12,162 nucleotides of DNA from Nitrospirota bacterium. GTDB lineage: Bacteria; Nitrospirota; JACRHJ01. Under the pieces are notes generated by a model that saw only the letters and a list, made by a program, of their open reading frames with translations, ran no database searches and was not told the DNA's origin. This document shows positions 1-7,105 of the stretch, one piece after another (position 1 is the stretch's first letter; each line of letters begins with the position of its first letter). The DNA is taken from NCBI GenBank assembly GCA_027328825.1, contig DAHWTK010000024.1, positions 1-12,162 of the forward strand, in the 5' to 3' direction. The position numbers were made by a program, and so were the translations under genes.

Positions 1-776
1 CTGACTACCGCGGTGTGCGGGTCGCTCTTGTAGAGTATGTTCAGGTAATCCGAGTACACCTGGGCGCCATATAAAAGAGACGCGCCGAATGCCGTAAACA
101 AGATAAACAGGAGCAGGAACTTCTTCCGGAACTCTTTGTCCGCCCGGATTATGCCATCGGCTGGAGCAGATGCGACGGTCGCTGAAACTCCCGGCGCGGA
201 CGGCGGGGCCAGCGCCGATAGTCTCCTATAAAACGATTCCCATTCGTCGTACCGTGGATAGAACGTCCAGATGTAAAAAATGTTTATCGCGGCGCAGACG
301 AAAAGGTCCTGAATCCTGCCGCTGCAAACGAAAAGAGCAAAACCGAAAAGAGTAATCAGCGCGCCGATTACAATGATGCCCTGATACACGACGGTCAGTT
401 TCTGGAGCGGTTCGGAATATTCCATTATGCTTCCAGGGAAAATCCGGCTGGCGTTGAACTTGAATTTGCCGCCGCCGTAAAGGGTTTTTCTGGCTTTATC
501 CGCAAACCAGAAAATAAAGGCAGAAATCAATATAATTGCCAACAGCGTATACAACTCGTTTCCGGCGACGGCAATCACATATTTAAGCATCGGGTTATTC
601 GATGCGTCTGGCGTAATGTTCCTGCCTTTGGCCTTTAACAAGGCGCTTATGGACTCGGCCAGCAATACGGCTCCAACAGGAATGAGAAGACCTTTTTTCG
701 CCTTGGAAGCGGTGACATTATAAGCCCTTTCAAGCTCTCCACCCTGCGGATTGGAATTACTCGAATATGCTCTCAC
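1..776 (-). CDS. Multi-pass membrane protein of unknown function (C-terminus beyond the left edge)
   Basis: An uninterrupted minus-strand frame of 258 codons runs from GTG at 774-776 off the left edge, so the C-terminus is missing. The start is supported by an AAGGAG site 8 bases upstream (785-790) and a good promoter at 818-846. Hydrophobic segments lie at about residues 29-47, 67-92, 129-151, 158-173 and 220-238. A short Gly-rich loop (GGG, 101-103) and an Ala/Pro/Ser-rich linker (188-206) lie between them. There is no cleavable signal peptide: the first 28 residues are polar and end in a KAKK stretch that could be the cytoplasmic side of the first helix. I recognise no catalytic motif or family. 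It is a separate transcription unit from the ketosynthase gene behind it, as a promoter lies in the 175-base gap. That it is a real gene is fairly sure; its function is unknown. Confidence 0.75.
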   Translation of the reverse strand, partial: MRAYSSNSNPQGGELERAYNVTASKAKKGLLIPVGAVLLAESISALLKAKGRNITPDASNNPMLKYVIAVAGNELYTLLAIILISAFIFWFADKARKTLYGGGKFKFNASRIFPGSIMEYSEPLQKLTVVYQGIIVIGALITLFGFALFVCSGRIQDLFVCAAINIFYIWTFYPRYDEWESFYRRLSALAPPSAPGVSATVASAPADGIIRADKEFRKKFLLLFILFTAFGASLLYGAQVYSDYLNILYKSDPHTAVV

Positions 777-784
777 GCCTTTCG

Positions 785-790
785 CTCCTT
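785..790 (-). promoter_or_regulatory. Shine-Dalgarno site that fixes the GTG start of the membrane protein
   Basis: On the minus strand AAGGAG lies 8 bases before GTG at 774-776. No ATG start competes near the beginning of the frame, so this site is the main reason for choosing the GTG. Confidence 0.75.
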
Positions 791-817
791 TCCCGATACC
801 TTGAAATCTTGTTTTCG

Positions 818-846
818 ATATTACTGTAGCCGAAACAATAAGTCAA
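818..846 (-). promoter_or_regulatory. Sigma70-type promoter for the membrane protein gene
   Basis: The minus strand reads TTGACT (841-846), a 17-base spacer, then TAATAT (818-823). Each hexamer differs little from consensus and the spacing is ideal. Transcription would begin near 811 and give a 5' leader of about 35 bases containing the AAGGAG site. The promoter sits in the gap after the ketosynthase gene, so the membrane protein need not depend on read-through from that operon. Confidence 0.75.
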
Positions 847-914
847 TGAAATCTGCGGGCGCTATTTATGGCATTTTATACGGCAGGGGCGCGATTTTAG
901 GTGGGCCTGGAATG

Positions 915-963
915 GGGCGCGGATACATAAAACCGGCACCGCCACTATCGCCTATACGCGCCC
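915..963 (-). repeat. Imperfect inverted repeat at the 3' end of the ketosynthase gene
   Basis: GGGCGCG at 915-921 can pair with CGCGCCC at 957-963. After one mismatch, ATA (923-925) pairs with TAT (953-955), making 10 of 11 positions. The right arm includes the last codons and stop of the ketosynthase gene. No T tract follows on the minus strand, so it is not a standard intrinsic terminator. It may protect the 3' end or help Rho-dependent ending, but could be chance in GC-rich DNA. Confidence 0.35.
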
Positions 964-2202
964 AAGAACCAGCGCCGCATTCATCCCGCCGAAGCCGAAA
1001 GCGTTGGAAAGAACGTGGTTTACCCGCGCTTTGCGGCCTGTATTCGGGATATAGTCCAGGTCGCAGTCCGGGTCCGGGTCGGTCAGGTTCAGGGTCGGCG
1101 GCAGATATTCGCTATGGATTGCAAGCGCGCAGATTGCGGCCTCAATCGCGCCTGTCGCGCCGAGGGGATGGGCGTGCAGAGGCTTTGTGCCGCTGACGGG
1201 TATTTTGTACGCGAGTTCCCCGAATACTTTTTTTATGACGACCGTCTCGTTTCTGTCGTTCATCTTGGTGGAGCTTCCATGAGCGTTAATATAGCCTATT
1301 TCTTCCGGCCCCACTCCAGCCTGTTTAAGCGCTATTGTCACCGCGCGCGCCGCACATTCTCCGTCATCGCGGGAAGACGTCATGTGATACGCGTCGTTCG
1401 TGAGACCGTACCCGAGAATTTCCGCGTATATCCTCGCGCCGCGTCCCTTCGCGTGTTCCATTTCTTCAAGGATAAGCGCCGCGCTCCCTTCGCCCATGAC
1501 AAAACCGTCACGCCCCGAATCGAAAGGCCGGCAGCTTCCCTCCGGGTTGTCATTCCGCGATGTCATGGCCTTAATCAGAGTGAACGAGCCGAAGATAAGC
1601 GGAGACAGCGGTGTTTCCGCCCCGCCGGCGATAATCGCATCCGCCCGGCCAGCGCGTATCATCTCGAACGCTTCGCCAACAGCTATTGTGCCCGACGAGC
1701 AGGAGTTGGAGTTGGTGATATTAGGGCCGGTCAGACCAAGCTCGATTGCGATGTGGCATGATGAAGACGCGCCGTAGACGAGCGTGGCGAGATTGGGGTT
1801 TACGGACCTCAGCCCATTTTCCCTGAATGCGCCGTGCTGACTCTCCGCAAATGCCAGCCCGCCGAGGGCCGAACCCATAACTATGCCGCTCCCGGTATGG
1901 CGTGAAATGTCGAAATTTGCGTCCTCAACAGCCATCCTCGCGGACGCCACGGCGAATGCGGCGAAACGGTCAATCCTTTTCAAATTTTTCCTGCTTACAT
2001 GATCCGATGCGTTGAAACCGCGCACCTCTCCGGCGACCCGTGTCCTGAAGCCGGAGGCGTCGAAAGACGTAATCTCGCCTATTCCTGAGCGGTTTGCCAG
2101 AACGCCCGCCCAAAGCCCGGACGCGCCGAAGCCTACAGGCGTTACAGCGCCGATACCGGTTATTACGACACGCCTTTTATCGGACAACCCGTTCCCTTTC
2201 AT
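952..2202 (-). CDS. Beta-ketoacyl-ACP synthase II (FabF/KAS II-like), probably of a specialised pathway
   Basis: This 416-residue protein has the full length of a FabF-type condensing enzyme, which extends an acyl chain on acyl carrier protein with malonyl-ACP in the cytoplasm. The thiolase fold starts at RVVITGIGAVTPVG (about 11-24). The catalytic triad is visible: Cys168 in NSCSSG, His308 in NAHGS and His345 in HPLGATGA, with Lys340 in GTKPL. The glycine-rich NAFGFGG is at 400-406. All key residues are present, so it should be an active condensing enzyme and not a chain-length factor, which lacks the Cys. No fabD, fabG or acpP gene is next to it; its neighbours are a cyclase-like protein, a U32 protein and a methyltransferase. 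A role in a polyketide-like pathway is therefore likelier than housekeeping fatty-acid synthesis (inference). ATG at 2202 overlaps the upstream gene by 26 bases. TTG at 2185-2187, which has AAAGGG just before it, is a plausible alternative that would shorten the protein by five residues. Confidence 0.93.
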   Translation of the reverse strand: MKGNGLSDKRRVVITGIGAVTPVGFGASGLWAGVLANRSGIGEITSFDASGFRTRVAGEVRGFNASDHVSRKNLKRIDRFAAFAVASARMAVEDANFDISRHTGSGIVMGSALGGLAFAESQHGAFRENGLRSVNPNLATLVYGASSSCHIAIELGLTGPNITNSNSCSSGTIAVGEAFEMIRAGRADAIIAGGAETPLSPLIFGSFTLIKAMTSRNDNPEGSCRPFDSGRDGFVMGEGSAALILEEMEHAKGRGARIYAEILGYGLTNDAYHMTSSRDDGECAARAVTIALKQAGVGPEEIGYINAHGSSTKMNDRNETVVIKKVFGELAYKIPVSGTKPLHAHPLGATGAIEAAICALAIHSEYLPPTLNLTDPDPDCDLDYIPNTGRKARVNHVLSNAFGFGGMNAALVLGRV

Positions 2203-2689
2203 TGTGTGGGCAAGGACGCCTGGGTAAAGTGGGTAATTGCGCTTCGGCTATTTCCTTTATTTTTTTGAGAGTCTTCGAGGCGATATTATGGACGAAGAAA
2301 CGTCCGATAATATATTTCGCCGCAAACGCGCCCAGGACAGGCACCCAGTGCGGCTCGAACTCGTGTGTTATCCTGACGTGCGTTATCCTGCCCTGCTCCG
2401 TGGTATCCTCCCTGATTATCCACTCGACGTACATACCTGTCGTCGGGCCGCCGATATGCCTGAAAATTATCCTTCCAATTTCCGGCAGAGGCTTCTGAAT
2501 CGACACCCAACTGACAGGTATGCCGTCCCGGCTCGCCGCCATCTCCACTACCCGGTGGTCTCCTTCTTCCTTGAGGAGCGTCACCCGCCGGTAATGCGGG
2601 AGGATTTCCGGCCAGTTCAGGACATCCCAGGCCAGGTTATAAACCGACTCGGCCGGGGCGTTTATGGTTATGGTGTTTTCCGTAAACAT
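2177..2689 (-). CDS. SRPBCC-family (polyketide cyclase/aromatase-like) protein
   Basis: This 170-residue protein looks like a single START/SRPBCC helix-grip domain, the fold of polyketide cyclases and aromatases and of COQ10-type lipid-binding proteins. The family-typical opening is clear: a beta strand FTENTITINAPAESVY (2-17), then WDVLNWPEILPHYR (21-34). Two strand-rich stretches follow, and a long C-terminal helix covers about 118-150. The final 20 residues are basic and probably disordered. It has no signal peptide or membrane segment. The family binds hydrophobic ligands and has few conserved catalytic residues, so the substrate cannot be read from sequence. The 3' end overlaps the ketosynthase start, suggesting translational coupling and a shared pathway, most simply folding or dehydrating a ketoacyl intermediate (inference). 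The only nearby ribosome-binding site, GAGGTG, is 11 bases upstream, which is rather far. Confidence 0.85.
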   Translation of the reverse strand: MFTENTITINAPAESVYNLAWDVLNWPEILPHYRRVTLLKEEGDHRVVEMAASRDGIPVSWVSIQKPLPEIGRIIFRHIGGPTTGMYVEWIIREDTTEQGRITHVRITHEFEPHWVPVLGAFAAKYIIGRFFVHNIASKTLKKIKEIAEAQLPTLPRRPCPHNERERVVR

Positions 2690-2736
2690 GTAAGAATATG
2701 CACCTCGTTATCTTCATAACTCCCCCTGCTTCACAT

Positions 2737-2769
2737 CCCCCTCTATCTTAAGAAGGGGATAAGAGGGGG
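2737..2769. repeat. REP-like palindrome between the U32 and SRPBCC genes
   Basis: CCCCCTCT (2737-2744) pairs with AGAGGGGG (2762-2769). ATC (2745-2747) then pairs with GAT (2758-2760), leaving one bulged A at 2761. The loop holds the short palindrome TCTTAAGA. The 97-base gap is otherwise rich in C tracts on the plus strand, unlike the coding DNA on both sides. No T tract follows on either strand, so a dispersed intergenic repeat of REP type, or an mRNA-stabilising hairpin inside the operon, fits better than a terminator. Confidence 0.55.
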
Positions 2770-2786
2770 CGTTACTTATTTCTCTC

Positions 2787-4007
2787 TCATAACCCCCACG
2801 TCCTCCCGGAATCCATGTCCCGGAAAACTTCTTCATAATCCTTAAGCACCCTGCTGCTGAAACCTTCGTCGATGGCTAAAGCCCTGCGAGTGTAATACTC
2901 GCAGTGCCCGCACTCAAGGCAGTCTGCGGCGCGGCAGTCCTTATCTTTGAATCCCGCAAGGAAACCGTCCAGTTTTTTGTTGTCGAGATATACCGGCTCG
3001 CCCTCCGGGGCGTCAAGAAGTCCGCGATTAATGGCCAGTTTTCTGATTATCAGAAGCCCGGCAAGTTTTATATTTCCAGGCCTGAAAAAATATCTCCAGA
3101 AACGCGTGGTCTTTCTAAACCCGAGCGCCTGTTTTTCCTTATAGCCGTACGGCTGGATAAGATCCAGGAGATTGCCGTCGAAACTGCCTTCCTCGTAGGC
3201 CTTTACCCTCTTGAGCATCGTCGCCGCCGGAGCGCCGCGCTCAAGTATTTTAAAATTATTATAACCCAGATTTCGATATTGTCCCAGGTCTTCAGGGCGA
3301 ATAAACTCCGAGCGCAGGTAATTCACCGGCTCCATAAGCTTCATGTAAGAGCACCGCAGGGCGCACCAATCTATCAGAAATCCCCGGCTTCGGTGCCCAT
3401 TCTGTGAGGCATGGGAAAGGTTTACCATGTGCTGTCCGGAGAGCGGGCAGAACATCAGGCAGTTTGAGTTCGATATAAGCTGAAGCTCGATTTTAACCGC
3501 TTTTCTTATTGCTGAGAGAAGCCTTAAGTTTCTGTTTACGGAGATGGATTCCAGCGTTATGCAGTCCGCGCCCAGATCCTCCCAGAACTTCGCCTTGGAA
3601 ACGGAATCAACACGTGCATAGACCCCGACCCGGACAGACAGTGCGGGGTTATGCTTCTTGATTACCGGCAGGATGGACGGAAGAGCAATCGTTACGCCCG
3701 CGGCGCCTATGGACTCGACAAAATCGAGCGCCGCACGCAGGTACTTTTGGCCTTTCCTGGTATACTCCGCATTGTCCATGCAGGCGGGGTTCAGGAGGTA
3801 ATTGAAGCCAATTCCTTTCTTCTTTGCCGCGTCGATATATTTTTTGAGGTTCCGGGCGGAAAGCGGATAGAGCATGAAGGATGCCCTGCCGCCGCCGATG
3901 GGGTCGGACGGGAGTTTGCCGAAAAGCTCCGTCACGGCTGACCCGGTTAGCCCGTCTAAGAAACCGTCCTCAAAACATGCGGCGACGGAAAATTTCAGCC
4001 CCGGCAT
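2787..4007 (-). CDS. U32-family (UbiU/UbiV/YegQ-like) protein with two cysteine clusters
   Basis: This 406-residue protein has the layout of 'peptidase U32' proteins: a TIM-barrel-like run of strands and helices with conserved-looking LLNPACM (71-77), VTIALPSI (105-112) and LGADCITLES (145-154). Members with known roles (UbiU/UbiV, RlhA, TrhP) are mostly [4Fe-4S] proteins that hydroxylate a substrate without O2, not peptidases. Here Cys183-x3-Cys187 and Cys215-x3-Cys219 fall where the family's Fe-S ligands usually cluster. A second set, Cys358-x4-Cys363-x2-Cys366-x2-Cys369, lies near the C-terminus and could bind another cluster or a metal. The ATG at 4005-4007 shares one base with the methyltransferase stop (TGATG), so the two are translationally coupled. 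Next to methyltransferase, cyclase and ketosynthase genes, a tailoring role such as oxygen-independent hydroxylation is attractive but inferred. Family membership is moderately sure; the substrate is unknown. Confidence 0.75.
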   Translation of the reverse strand: MPGLKFSVAACFEDGFLDGLTGSAVTELFGKLPSDPIGGGRASFMLYPLSARNLKKYIDAAKKKGIGFNYLLNPACMDNAEYTRKGQKYLRAALDFVESIGAAGVTIALPSILPVIKKHNPALSVRVGVYARVDSVSKAKFWEDLGADCITLESISVNRNLRLLSAIRKAVKIELQLISNSNCLMFCPLSGQHMVNLSHASQNGHRSRGFLIDWCALRCSYMKLMEPVNYLRSEFIRPEDLGQYRNLGYNNFKILERGAPAATMLKRVKAYEEGSFDGNLLDLIQPYGYKEKQALGFRKTTRFWRYFFRPGNIKLAGLLIIRKLAINRGLLDAPEGEPVYLDNKKLDGFLAGFKDKDCRAADCLECGHCEYYTRRALAIDEGFSSRVLKDYEEVFRDMDSGRTWGL

Positions 4008-4852
4008 CAGACAAACCCCACGATTGACATCCTCCAGAAACGCCGCCGCCTTATCCTGAAATCCTTCAGCCCGGCACTCTGCGCGAGCGCCTGCATCTCA
4101 GCGAAAGTAAAGGATTTCAGGACGGACAGCGGGCCGTCATAGCGGGTATACCTGTTGCTTGTGAAGAGCCGCGTCAATAGCCAAATTAGCGCCCAGGGAA
4201 TTACGTTTCGCCGCAAGTCCCCTATAATTATAGCAGATTTCGAGACACGGGCCATTTCTGCTATGAATTTCAAGGCGTTATCGCGGCTTAAATGATGCAG
4301 AACAAGCGAGCAATGGACAATATCGAAGCTTCTATCCGGGAAAGGGAGCATCAGTCCATCGGCTGAAACGTATGATATTTCAGGAAAATTCCGGTTCCAC
4401 GCACGCCCTGCGGCGAGGACGGCAGGGTTTAAGTCCGCCGCCACGGAAAAAACTTTATAACTCTTATTTTCCGCATAGTTGACCATGACGGCGGTTATGT
4501 CCGCAGAGCCTGCGGCAATGTCCAGAATCTTAAGCCGCCGGGCCTTTTTTTCGTCCCTACGGCGTCCCCCGCGCAGGTCTACCGCACCTGTTTCAGAGCC
4601 GTCCACGGAAGCTGCGCATTTCCCCAGCGCGAACTCCATATCCTTCAGCGCGGAGCCTGTTCCGCCAAGCAGCCGGTTCACCCGCCTGATGTCCTTCAGG
4701 CTTTCCTGAAGCTCGCGGCTGTCCTGTTCGCCCGGCGGCAGGTCGAGAAGCTCCGGGGCTGTACGCCTGCGGGGAACGACGGCGGAGAACCGGCCCCGTG
4801 GTTGGTGGTCAGGGGCCGTATCCTTGCCGGGGCGCCCGCGGAGAACGGACAT
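4007..4852 (-). CDS. Class I SAM-dependent methyltransferase (polyketide-cluster type)
   Basis: This is a 281-residue Rossmann methyltransferase. SAM-binding motif I is ILDIAAGSADIT (109-120), the acidic residue after strand 2 is Asp140 in ADLNP, and FPDRSFDIVHCSLVLHHL (171-188) covers motifs II-III. The N-terminal 100 residues precede the SAM fold and contain ELLDLPPGEQ and a helix with RRVNRLLGG (56-64). From memory, that N-terminal signature is typical of methyltransferases found with type III polyketide synthases, where they methylate an aromatic or quinone-like product. The ATG at 4850-4852 shares a base with the mdh stop (TGATG), and its own stop overlaps the U32 start in the same way. 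The frame stays open upstream to 5032, but that extension is Arg-rich, lies inside mdh and is not supported. The methyltransferase fold is sure; the substrate is inferred only from context. Confidence 0.88.
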   Translation of the reverse strand: MSVLRGRPGKDTAPDHQPRGRFSAVVPRRRTAPELLDLPPGEQDSRELQESLKDIRRVNRLLGGTGSALKDMEFALGKCAASVDGSETGAVDLRGGRRRDEKKARRLKILDIAAGSADITAVMVNYAENKSYKVFSVAADLNPAVLAAGRAWNRNFPEISYVSADGLMLPFPDRSFDIVHCSLVLHHLSRDNALKFIAEMARVSKSAIIIGDLRRNVIPWALIWLLTRLFTSNRYTRYDGPLSVLKSFTFAEMQALAQSAGLKDFRIRRRRFWRMSIVGFV

Positions 4853-5784
4853 CAGAAGCCGGTTGCTTCCTGCCCCTTCCTTACCGCCTCGACGGACTTC
4901 TCGAATGCCGCGCGCTCTTCGGCGGTAAGCGTAACCTGGAGTATCTCCTCGACGCCGTCCATGCCGAGAATGACAGGCACGCCGGTAAACGCGCCGGAGA
5001 CCTTGTATTCCCCTTCCAGCAGTACCGAGCACGGCAGAATCCGCTTCTGGTCGAGCAGGATTGCCTGAGCCATGGCAGCAGCTGCGGCGGCAGGGGCATA
5101 GAAGGCGCTGCCGGTCTTCAGCATCGAGACAATCTCCGCGCCGCCGTTTCTCGTCCTTTCCACGACAGAGTCTATGGAATCTTTGTCCATAAGCTCAGTG
5201 ATTGGAATGCCTGCGACCGTGGTGTAGCGCGGGAGCGGGAGCATCTGGTCTCCATGTCCGCCGAGGACAAACGCCTGGACGCTGTCTGCGGATATGCCGA
5301 GCTCTATAGATATGAACGTGCGGAACCGCGCCGCGTCGAGCACTCCGCCCATGCCTATTACGCGCTCCTTTGAAAAACCGCTGACCTTCCATGCGACATA
5401 CGCCATGACGTCCATGGGGTTGGTCACGACTATTATTTTCGCGTCGGGCGAAAGCGGCGCGGAGGCCTTCGTAACCTCGGATACTATCTTCACGTTGGCG
5501 GAGAGCAGGTCGTCCCGGCTCATGCCCGGCTTCCGGGCCATACCGGCGGTTATGATTATGAGGTCTGATCCTGCGGTCTCCTCATAGGTGTTAGTCCCTA
5601 TTATGTCCCCGCTTATGCCCATTACCGGCGCGGACTGCAAGAGGTCGAGTCCCTTCCCCTGAGGCACGCCCTCCACCACGTCCACGAGCGCCACATCACC
5701 CAGACGCATCTCAAGTATCCTCTGGGCCACAGTAGCGCCGACATTACCCGCGCCGATTACCGATATTTTGTTTCTTTTCTGCAA
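4852..5784 (-). CDS. mdh: Malate dehydrogenase (LDH-like, NAD-dependent)
   Basis: This 310-residue enzyme interconverts malate and oxaloacetate with NAD(H), a TCA-cycle step in the cytoplasm. The nucleotide fold shows GAGNVG (11-16), and Asp35 at the end of strand 2 indicates NAD rather than NADP. Active-site residues are Asn122 (TNPMD), the Asp150/His177 relay, Arg153 and Arg90. The mobile loop is RKPGMSR, and Arg84 at the position that is Gln in lactate dehydrogenase marks it as a malate enzyme. The start is TTG at 5782-5784, chosen because a perfect AAGGAGG (5790-5796) sits 5 bases upstream and the Rossmann strand begins at once. It lies 19 bases after the CNNM gene, and its stop overlaps the methyltransferase start. 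A central-metabolism gene inside a transporter/biosynthesis operon is a little unusual. Confidence 0.96.
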   Translation of the reverse strand: MQKRNKISVIGAGNVGATVAQRILEMRLGDVALVDVVEGVPQGKGLDLLQSAPVMGISGDIIGTNTYEETAGSDLIIITAGMARKPGMSRDDLLSANVKIVSEVTKASAPLSPDAKIIVVTNPMDVMAYVAWKVSGFSKERVIGMGGVLDAARFRTFISIELGISADSVQAFVLGGHGDQMLPLPRYTTVAGIPITELMDKDSIDSVVERTRNGGAEIVSMLKTGSAFYAPAAAAAAMAQAILLDQKRILPCSVLLEGEYKVSGAFTGVPVILGMDGVEEILQVTLTAEERAAFEKSVEAVRKGQEATGF

Positions 5785-5789
5785 AGCCG

Positions 5790-5796
5790 CCTCCTT
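5790..5796 (-). promoter_or_regulatory. Strong Shine-Dalgarno that fixes the TTG start of mdh
   Basis: The minus strand has AAGGAGG followed by 5 bases and then TTG at 5782-5784. There is no ATG, GTG or other TTG near the N-terminus that would keep the GAGNVG fold complete, so the TTG start is well supported. Confidence 0.85.
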
Positions 5797-5803
5797 TTCT
5801 TGC

Positions 5804-7081
5804 CTACGGTTTCGTGATTTTTACTCTCCCTATTTTCCTCTCGTCCATCTCAAGCACTTCAAACTTCAGGTCTTTATATTTCAATATCTCGCCGGGGCGC
5901 GGCATCCTGCCGAAAAGCCCGAATACGAACCCGCCGATAGTGTTGAAATCCTCCGAATGTATGTTTATTCCCGTCTCGCTGCTCACTTCGTCGAGGTCCG
6001 CAGAGCCGGAGACGACGAAGTTTTTCTCGTCGACAATCTGCACCTCGCTCTCTTCACTGTCGAACTCGTCCTGAATGGAACCGACTATTTCCTCCAGCAG
6101 GTCTTCGAGTGTTATAAGCCCGGCTGTTCCGCCATACTCGTCGATGACTATCACCATCTGCACCTTCTGGTCCTGCATCTCCGTGAGGAGCTCGCGGACT
6201 TTCTTTGTCTCCGGGATAAAAAACGCCGGCCTGACCATCCTCTTTATTGTATCATTTTCGTCAAGCTCTCCGCGCGACATGGCAATAACTATATCTTTGA
6301 CATAAAGCACGCCCTGAACCGCGTCCACGGATTCCTCCACGACGGGATAGCGTGAGTGGCCGTGCTCCGCAACAAGAGAAAGCGCGTCCGATACCTTCGC
6401 GCCGTTCTCGATGGAGATTATCTCCGTCCTGGGACGCATTGCCTCGACCGCAAGCGTATCGCCGAACTCGAAGACCTTGTGAAGCATCGCCTTCTCCTGC
6501 ACGTCGAGCGCGCCTTCCTCCTGGCCTATGGATATTATGGCCTTTATCTCGTCCTCTGTAACGAAGGGCGATTTCTCAGTATCACCTCCAAAAAGCCTTA
6601 TCACCGCGCCGGTAACGCTCGTGAAGACCAAGACTATCGGGTGCATCAGGGATATTATAAACTCCATCGGCCTTGCGACCATAAGCGCAACCTTGGAGGC
6701 ATTGGATGCGGCGAATGTCTTTGGGGTAATCTCTCCGAACATGACGATGAAAACGGTCATTATGACGGAGGCGATGAGAGTAACGAACCGGTAGTTCGGG
6801 AAAAGCGAGATGGCCAGGGCTGTGCCGAGAGACGACGCCAGGATTATGAAGAAGTTCTCAGTCAGGAGTATGGTCCCGAAGAGCCTGCCGTGCTCCTCCC
6901 TTATCCTCTGCACGGACTTCGCGTTCTGGTCCCCCTTCTCGACCATGCTCCTTATCCGAAGGCGGCTTACGGAGATCAGCGCGGCTTCGGAACTGGAAAA
7001 AAATGCCACGAAAAGCACGCATATAAGGATAATTACGATGCTTAAGGCCGGTGCCAGAGTGGGTATTGCCAGAGATTCCAT
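5804..7081 (-). CDS. CNNM/CorC-HlyC family membrane protein (hemolysin family, likely Mg/Co transport)
   Basis: This 425-residue protein has the full CNNM/CorC arrangement. A membrane domain has helices near 12-30, 68-92, 97-119 and 138-160 and the family motif GEITPKT (116-122). Two CBS domains follow at about 210-266 (MRPRTEI, SRYPVVEE) and 275-335 (VIDEYGGTAGLITLEDLLEEI). The CorC_HlyC domain covers about 345-423 (VSGSADLDEV, NTIGGFVFGLFGRMPRPGE). Relatives bind ATP-Mg at the CBS pair and move Mg2+ (or Na+/Co2+) across the inner membrane; the name 'hemolysin' is historical. The only start in frame after an in-frame stop is ATG at 7081, and it lacks a clear Shine-Dalgarno site. An intrinsic terminator lies 25 bases upstream in the likely leader, so the gene may be attenuated. 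It appears to be first in the operon that runs into mdh. Confidence 0.93.
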   Translation of the reverse strand: MESLAIPTLAPALSIVIILICVLFVAFFSSSEAALISVSRLRIRSMVEKGDQNAKSVQRIREEHGRLFGTILLTENFFIILASSLGTALAISLFPNYRFVTLIASVIMTVFIVMFGEITPKTFAASNASKVALMVARPMEFIISLMHPIVLVFTSVTGAVIRLFGGDTEKSPFVTEDEIKAIISIGQEEGALDVQEKAMLHKVFEFGDTLAVEAMRPRTEIISIENGAKVSDALSLVAEHGHSRYPVVEESVDAVQGVLYVKDIVIAMSRGELDENDTIKRMVRPAFFIPETKKVRELLTEMQDQKVQMVIVIDEYGGTAGLITLEDLLEEIVGSIQDEFDSEESEVQIVDEKNFVVSGSADLDEVSSETGINIHSEDFNTIGGFVFGLFGRMPRPGEILKYKDLKFEVLEMDERKIGRVKITKP

Positions 7082-7105
7082 CTTTATTTTGCTTGTAATT
7101 GCATT

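Noticed and set aside
926..952. GGC-ACC-GCC mini-hairpin before AAAA as a ketosynthase terminator
   Set aside because: Three base pairs and a four-T tail on the minus strand are too weak for an intrinsic terminator.
1015..1761. Long plus-strand open frame antisense to the ketosynthase gene (248 codons)
   Set aside because: It is rich in Arg, Cys and His with no domain pattern and no ribosome-binding site. The opposite strand encodes a full, motif-complete ketosynthase.
4853..5032. A longer methyltransferase start reaching back to 5032
   Set aside because: The extra 60 residues are Arg/Gly-rich low-complexity sequence entirely inside mdh. The ATG overlapping the mdh stop gives a normal coupled start.
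6356..7045. Long plus-strand open frame antisense to the CNNM gene (229 codons)
   Set aside because: Composition is unlike a protein and it mirrors the reading frame of a clearly conserved CNNM/CBS protein.
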